From Gammaproteobacteria bacterium (GTDB lineage Bacteria; Pseudomonadota; Gammaproteobacteria; Xanthomonadales; Marinicellaceae): DNA of 6,863 nt. How positions within the stretch are numbered: position 1 is the first letter of the stretch; every line of letters begins with the position of its first letter. Below are positions 6,780 through 6,863 of the stretch, piece after piece. The position numbers and the translations under genes were made by a program. The stretch is from contig JAUHXW010000158.1 of assembly GCA_030426705.1 (NCBI GenBank), positions 1 to 6,863 on the forward strand. The letters are read 5' to 3'. A model generated the notes under the pieces. It worked only from the letters and a program-made list of their open reading frames with translations, did no database searches and had not been told where the DNA came from.

Positions 6780-6806
6780 AGTTGATAAGGTGACTTAAGG
6801 AAGACT

Positions 6807-6828
6807 GTTGCTAATATATATAAGCAAC
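6807..6828 (-). other. Inverted repeat between the upstream gene and lapA
   Basis: The minus strand reads GTTGCT, an AT-rich loop (TATATATATT), then AGCAAC, giving six perfect stem pairs plus possible inner A-T pairs after one T-T mismatch. It begins directly after the stop codon of the gene entering from the right. The stem is weak and is followed by AGTCTTCCTT rather than a T run, so it is not a standard intrinsic terminator. It could be a weak terminator, an RNA-stability hairpin or a binding site. Confidence 0.35.
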
Positions 6829-6863
6829 CTAAATGGCCGAGGCGATTTTTTCTTTGGCTTGTT
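6829..6863 (-). CDS. Last codons of an unidentified gene upstream of lapA (partial)
   Basis: On the minus strand the only reading frame that looks like a protein end reads QAKEKIASAI followed by TAG at 6831-6829, 63 bp before the lapA ATG. Ten residues are too few to identify the product. In many Gammaproteobacteria the genes before lapA are rpsA and ihfB, so either is a candidate by position; an alanine- and lysine-rich helical tail would suit the end of ribosomal protein S1, but this is a guess. Another frame stays open through this stretch, so even the presence of a gene end is uncertain. Confidence 0.35.
   Translation of the reverse strand, partial: QAKEKIASAI

Noticed and set aside
6811..6823. 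TATATATA tract as a simple repeat
   Set aside because: It is too short to be a repeat of note and is better described as the loop of the inverted repeat before lapA.

Overview
The window looks like a chromosomal housekeeping and envelope region of a moderately AT-rich gammaproteobacterium. The strongest taxonomic clue is the adjacent pair lapA-lapB, which is typical of Gammaproteobacteria, followed by the O-antigen type genes wbpL-like and wbpM-like. A relative of low-GC marine lineages would fit, but no rRNA or other marker is present, so the genus cannot be fixed.

Layout. From the left edge, the minus strand carries the N-terminal 111 codons of a low-molecular-weight protein tyrosine phosphatase (1-333, cut by the window edge). 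A 57-bp divergent intergenic region separates it from a plus-strand PPK2-family polyphosphate kinase (391-1242). This meets, tail to tail with a 5-bp gap, a long minus-strand gene train that fills the rest of the window. In its direction of transcription (right to left) the train is: the last codons of an unidentified gene (6829-6863), lapA (6427-6765), lapB (5252-6430), a WbpL/WecA-like undecaprenyl-phosphate sugar-1-phosphate transferase (4318-5271), a WbpM/PglF-like UDP-GlcNAc 4,6-dehydratase (2445-4307), galU (1591-2448) and a small zinc-ribbon-like membrane protein (1248-1568). Junctions in the train are 4-bp ATGA overlaps (lapA/lapB and wbpM-like/galU), a 20-bp overlap (lapB/wbpL-like), a 10-bp gap (wbpL-like/wbpM-like) and a 22-bp gap (galU/small protein). 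It is therefore probably one operon.

How the genes may work together. LapA and LapB belong to the inner-membrane machinery that tunes LPS synthesis, in E. coli through FtsH-dependent turnover of LpxC. The WbpL-like enzyme would load the first sugar phosphate on undecaprenyl phosphate. The WbpM-like enzyme would make a 4-keto-6-deoxy-HexNAc nucleotide, and GalU would make UDP-glucose. The train thus joins control of lipid A supply to the first steps of O-antigen or other surface glycan synthesis. The glycosyltransferases, flippase, polymerase and C4-reductase expected in a full O-antigen cluster are absent here. PPK2 and the phosphatase form a separate divergent pair.

The minus-strand train has almost no recognisable Shine-Dalgarno sequences, and lapA has a perfect TATAAT box only 8 bp before its ATG, which suggests a leaderless message. 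I found no mobile element, CRISPR array, tRNA, rRNA or clearly new defence-type system. No gene-free stretch is longer than 63 bp.
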